From assembly GCA_029239935.1 (NCBI GenBank), contig JARBTY010000156.1:1-7346 (forward strand): DNA of 7,346 nt, in the 5' to 3' direction. Source of the DNA: Clostridia bacterium (GTDB taxonomy: Bacteria > Bacillota_A > Clostridia > Lachnospirales > Cellulosilyticaceae). The notes beneath the pieces are model-generated. The model was not told the origin of the DNA. It made no database searches and saw only the letters and a program-made list of their open reading frames with translations. Both the position numbers and the translations under genes were made by a program. Positions 4,461 to 7,346 of the stretch are shown here, one piece after another (position 1 is the stretch's first letter; each line of letters opens with the position of its first letter).

Positions 4461-6485
4461 ATGGCAGATACAATAAATAATGAATCCATGCTGGGCATGT
4501 ATATTTTTGAAACCAATCAACTTATTGAGCAGCTGGAACAGCTCATTATTCTAGGAGAAGAGACCAATGGATTTTCTAAATCAATTAATGAGATTTTTAG
4601 AATAATGCATACTATAAAAGGATCTTCAAGTATGATGCTTTACAATAATATTGCAGAGCTTTCTCATACAATTGAAGATTTATTTTATTATCTTCGGGAG
4701 AAAAAGCCAAGAAACATAGATTATAATATGCTGAGTGATATTATGCTTAGAGCAGTAGACTTCATTAAAAATGAGCTGAATACAGCTGAAAAAGGAATGA
4801 AACTGAATGGCAATCCAGCTGAAATAAATAATATAATTAAAAATTTCCTAACTAGTATACAAAGCGTGGAAAGTGAGCATGAGATACATGGAACAAAGGG
4901 AAACAAGGACTATAGTGAGAGGCAAAAGTATAAAGCTATTTTGTTTTTTGAGGAAGGCTGCGAATTAGAAAATATAAGAGCATTTACCATTGTTCATAAG
5001 CTTAAAGAAATTGCAGACGAGGTATGCTGCACACCAGAAAATGTAATGGAGGATGATATAAAAATAATCGAACAGATCAGAAAGGATGGCTTTAAAGTAT
5101 ATTTCAAGACAAGTCTTGATAGCAGCACCATTAGAGAATTGTTCGAAGAAACTATTTTTGTAAGCAAAGTAGAGCTTACGATTGAAGATAGTAAAGAAGA
5201 TATAAAAGAGATCCAACATGATGATACAAAGATCATACTTTCTGAAAGTGATTCAGTCACTCATGGACTAGAGGTTAAACAAGTATCAGGAGATAAGAAT
5301 GCCAATCACCTCCTTCATAATCAAGGTATGATGAGTGTTAATATTGAAAAAACCGATCGGTTAATGAATTTAATTGGAGAATTAGTTATATCAGAGGCTA
5401 TGGTTACTCAAAATCCAGATCTTAATGGGTTGAAGTTAGATAACTTCTATAAAGCAGCAAGGCAGCTTCACAAAATTACCAGTGAACTTCAAGATGCTGT
5501 GATGTCTATAAGAATGACGTCACTTTCGGCAACATTTTACAAAATGCATAGGATTGTACGAGACATGAGTAAAAAGATGAACAAAGATGTAAGACTCGAG
5601 ATCATCGGAGAAGAAACAGAGGTAGATAAAAATATTATTGATCATATTGCTGATCCGTTAATGCACTTAGTACGTAATGCTGTAGATCACGGTATTGAGA
5701 GTATGACCGATAGGAAGGTAAAGGGTAAGCTAGAGACAGGCAGGCTTATATTGGAAGCTAAGCATGCAGGAAGTGATGTACTTATTACAATAAAAGATGA
5801 TGGAAAGGGTCTAAATAAAGAAAGACTCTTAGAAAAAGCCAAAGAAAATGGTCTTCTGGATAAACAAGGACATGAAATGAGTGAGAAAGAGATATTCAAT
5901 CTGATTTTCCTGCCAGGATTTTCTACAAGTCACAAAGTAACAGAATTTTCAGGACGCGGTGTTGGAATGGATGTAGTTACAAAAAATATTGAGACTATTG
6001 GGGGGGGCGTTTCTGTAGATAGTATAGAAGGCAATGGGACAACAGTTACTTTAAAAATTCCGTTGACACTTGCAATTATTGATGGAATGAATGTGAGCGT
6101 TGGGAGGTCCAGATACACTATCCCAATGGCATCCATTAAAGAATCTTTTAGGCCCAATAAATCTGATATCATTTGTGACCCAGATAATAATGAAATGATT
6201 ATGTTAAGAGGGGAATGTTATCCAATCTTAAGGCTGCATGAACACTATAAAGTGAAAACGGATATAACACAATTATATAAGGGGATTCTTATCATGGCAG
6301 AGCATAACGAAAGAAGTCTTTGTATCTTTGCAGATCAACTATTGGGTCAGCAACAGGTGGTTGTAAAGGCGCTGCCAGGTTATATTAAAAGTCTTGGAAA
6401 GACGGGCGGTTTAGGTGGATGCACACTATTAGGAGATGGTAATATCAGCCTGATTCTTGATATTGAAGGTCTTATAAATAAGTAA
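4461..6485 (+). CDS. cheA: Chemotaxis histidine kinase CheA
   Basis: CheA autophosphorylates in response to receptors and passes phosphate to CheY (and CheB where present). From the ATG at 4461 the protein has 674 residues with the full P1-P5 order. P1 (HPt) has FRIMHTIKGSS with phospho-His50. A P2-like regulator-docking domain lies at about 157-235 (starting YKAILFFEEGCELENIRAF). The P3 dimerisation helices begin at about 290 (NIEKTDRLMNLIGELVI, Asn294). P4 is the ATPase, with N box HLVRNAVDHG (402-411), G1 DDGKGL (446-451), F box IFLPGFSTS (482-490) and G2 GRGVGMD (498-504). P5 is CheW-like, from about 535 to the end. All catalytic motifs are intact. An upstream in-frame ATG at 4434 would add nine residues but has a poor ribosome site. 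A run of eight Gs lies at 6000-6007 just after G2. cheW follows 26 bases later. Confidence 0.96.
   Translation: MADTINNESMLGMYIFETNQLIEQLEQLIILGEETNGFSKSINEIFRIMHTIKGSSSMMLYNNIAELSHTIEDLFYYLREKKPRNIDYNMLSDIMLRAVDFIKNELNTAEKGMKLNGNPAEINNIIKNFLTSIQSVESEHEIHGTKGNKDYSERQKYKAILFFEEGCELENIRAFTIVHKLKEIADEVCCTPENVMEDDIKIIEQIRKDGFKVYFKTSLDSSTIRELFEETIFVSKVELTIEDSKEDIKEIQHDDTKIILSESDSVTHGLEVKQVSGDKNANHLLHNQGMMSVNIEKTDRLMNLIGELVISEAMVTQNPDLNGLKLDNFYKAARQLHKITSELQDAVMSIRMTSLSATFYKMHRIVRDMSKKMNKDVRLEIIGEETEVDKNIIDHIADPLMHLVRNAVDHGIESMTDRKVKGKLETGRLILEAKHAGSDVLITIKDDGKGLNKERLLEKAKENGLLDKQGHEMSEKEIFNLIFLPGFSTSHKVTEFSGRGVGMDVVTKNIETIGGGVSVDSIEGNGTTVTLKIPLTLAIIDGMNVSVGRSRYTIPMASIKESFRPNKSDIICDPDNNEMIMLRGECYPILRLHEHYKVKTDITQLYKGILIMAEHNERSLCIFADQLLGQQQVVVKALPGYIKSLGKTGGLGGCTLLGDGNISLILDIEGLINK
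6000..6007. repeat. cheA: Eight-G homopolymer inside cheA
   Basis: Eight consecutive Gs encode part of Ile-Gly-Gly-Gly-Val just beyond the G2 ATP-binding box. Such a tract is unusual in AT-rich coding sequence and is a potential slippage site. A one-base change would frameshift the protein before the P5 domain. The frame as read here is intact. Confidence 0.9.
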
Positions 6486-6511
6486 TATGGTTTTAGAAAG
6501 GGGCACAGTAC

Positions 6512-7006
6512 ATGGCTGAATCAACATTATATGAATTAATTGATGAGGAAGAAGATACGCAGAAGGATAGATTTCTTACCTTTGTATTGGGGGGAGAATG
6601 CTATGGTATGGAAATACAGTATGTTGCGGAGATCATTGGTATACAGTCTATTACCGAAGTACCAGAGCTTCCGGAATACATAAGAGGAATTATTAATTTA
6701 AGGGGCAAGATTATACCTGTGATGGATGTGAGGATAAGATTTAAAAAAGCATATAAGGCATACAATGACAGGACGTGTATCATTGTTATTGATATTAAAG
6801 ATATATCGATTGGATTAATTGTAGACAGTGTATCAGAGGTATTATCAATACCAGAAAGCGAGATTGTTGATCCGCCTGATATAAATAAGGCAGGACATAG
6901 ATATATTAAAGGTATTGGGAAAGTAAACAACGAAGTTAAGCTGATATTAGATTGTGATAAACTTCTTAATGAACAGGAATCAGATGATTTAACAAATAAA
7001 CTATAG
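6512..7006 (+). CDS. cheW: Chemotaxis coupling protein CheW
   Basis: CheW bridges chemoreceptors and CheA through SH3-like subdomains in the cytoplasmic array. The 164-residue protein is a single CheW domain after a short acidic leader (LIDEEEDTQKD, residues 9-19). Characteristic elements are the first strand RFLTFVLGGECYGMEI (20-35), VPELPEYIRGIINLRGKIIPVMDVR (50-74, with the conserved Arg64 of NLRG), and a second half containing IGLIVDSVSEVLSIPESEI. An AAAGGGG ribosome site (6497-6503) precedes the ATG by eight bases. It lies 26 bases after cheA and 14 bases before the receptor gene, so the genes are very probably cotranscribed. Length is at the upper end of the usual range because of the leader and a short polar tail. 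Confidence 0.95.
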   Translation: MAESTLYELIDEEEDTQKDRFLTFVLGGECYGMEIQYVAEIIGIQSITEVPELPEYIRGIINLRGKIIPVMDVRIRFKKAYKAYNDRTCIIVIDIKDISIGLIVDSVSEVLSIPESEIVDPPDINKAGHRYIKGIGKVNNEVKLILDCDKLLNEQESDDLTNKL

Positions 7007-7020
7007 CAGGGGATGAAAAT

Positions 7021-7346
7021 ATGAGATGGTTTTATAATATGAAAATCGGAGCAAAGCTTATTACGAGTTTTTTGCTAGTCGCATTAATAGCGGGACTAGT
7101 TGGATTTGTTGGGGTTTATAATCTAAATAAGACAGATAAAAATTATTCTGAGTTATATACTAATTTCGGGATTGCATTAGGAGATATAGCAGAGGTTTCA
7201 ATCTCGTATCAGCGCTCGAGGGTAGCCCTGAGAGAACTATTACTGGATAAAGAAGTAGCAAATAGGAATAATTATGAGGCTAAGATTGATGGATATGGTA
7301 AACAGATACAAGAGGCGTTAACTCGGTTTGAACAATCCTTACAAAC
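7021..7346 (+). CDS. Methyl-accepting chemotaxis protein, N-terminal part (cut by window edge)
   Basis: Only the first 108 codons are present. The protein starts MRWFYNMKIGAKLITSF and has a transmembrane helix at about residues 12-31, then a polar helical segment including YQRSRVALRELLLDKEV (about 68-84). This start matches the family with a four-helix-bundle ligand-binding domain (4HB_MCP): a cytoplasmic NMKIGAKL lead-in, one membrane helix and an extracytoplasmic helical bundle. The HAMP and signalling domains should follow beyond the edge but are not visible, so a sensor kinase or diguanylate cyclase with the same sensor module cannot be excluded. Position directly after cheW strongly favours a chemoreceptor. 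The ribosome site AGGGGATG (7008-7015) is well spaced. The ligand cannot be inferred. Confidence 0.85.
   Translation, partial: MRWFYNMKIGAKLITSFLLVALIAGLVGFVGVYNLNKTDKNYSELYTNFGIALGDIAEVSISYQRSRVALRELLLDKEVANRNNYEAKIDGYGKQIQEALTRFEQSLQ

Noticed and set aside
1..7346. CRISPR arrays, tRNA or rRNA genes, insertion sequences or phage elements
   Set aside because: No regularly spaced direct repeats, cloverleaf-like segments, transposase-like proteins or terminal inverted repeats were found on either strand.

Overview
The window is AT-rich bacterial DNA with strong purine-rich Shine-Dalgarno sites, GTG starts and tightly packed same-strand genes. The proteins (CbiMNQO with a B12 riboswitch, a Gram-positive-style CheA/CheW and a 4HB-type chemoreceptor) point to a motile or formerly motile low-GC Firmicute, most likely a member of the Clostridia. 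A finer assignment cannot be supported from the sequence alone.

Layout. (1) Bases 43-414, minus strand: a stand-alone histidine phosphotransfer (HPt) protein. (2) Bases 415-951, no gene: a divergent regulatory region. It holds a weak promoter for the HPt gene and, on the plus strand, two adjacent perfect palindromes, a good -35/-10 promoter, a cobalamin riboswitch and a terminator-like hairpin just before cbiM. (3) Bases 952-3626: cbiM-cbiN-cbiQ-cbiO, a complete ECF-type cobalt importer with overlapping or nearly abutting genes, closed by a strong intrinsic terminator. (4) Bases 3648-4044: a gene-poor gap with short inverted repeats, a small 38-codon ORF and a weak candidate promoter. (5) Bases 4045-7346: a chemotaxis cluster cheY-cheA-cheW followed by the start of a methyl-accepting chemotaxis protein that runs off the window.

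How the parts work. When cobalamin is scarce the riboswitch should allow read-through into cbiMNQO. CbiM (with its chelating N-terminal Met-His after signal-peptide removal) and CbiN then capture Co2+, CbiQ couples the transmembrane part, and CbiO hydrolyses ATP, supplying cobalt for B12 synthesis. In the second block the receptor, CheW and CheA form the signalling array, and CheA phosphorylates CheY at Asp53. The HPt protein has a phosphorylatable histidine but no kinase or receiver domain, so its partner lies elsewhere or could be a receiver such as this CheY.

Most of the window is conventional. The points that merit a second look are the tandem palindromes overlapping the -35 box of the riboswitch promoter, an 8-G homopolymer inside the cheA ATPase region, the small unrecognised ORF upstream of cheY, and the orphan HPt gene. 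I see no convincing sign of an undescribed system.
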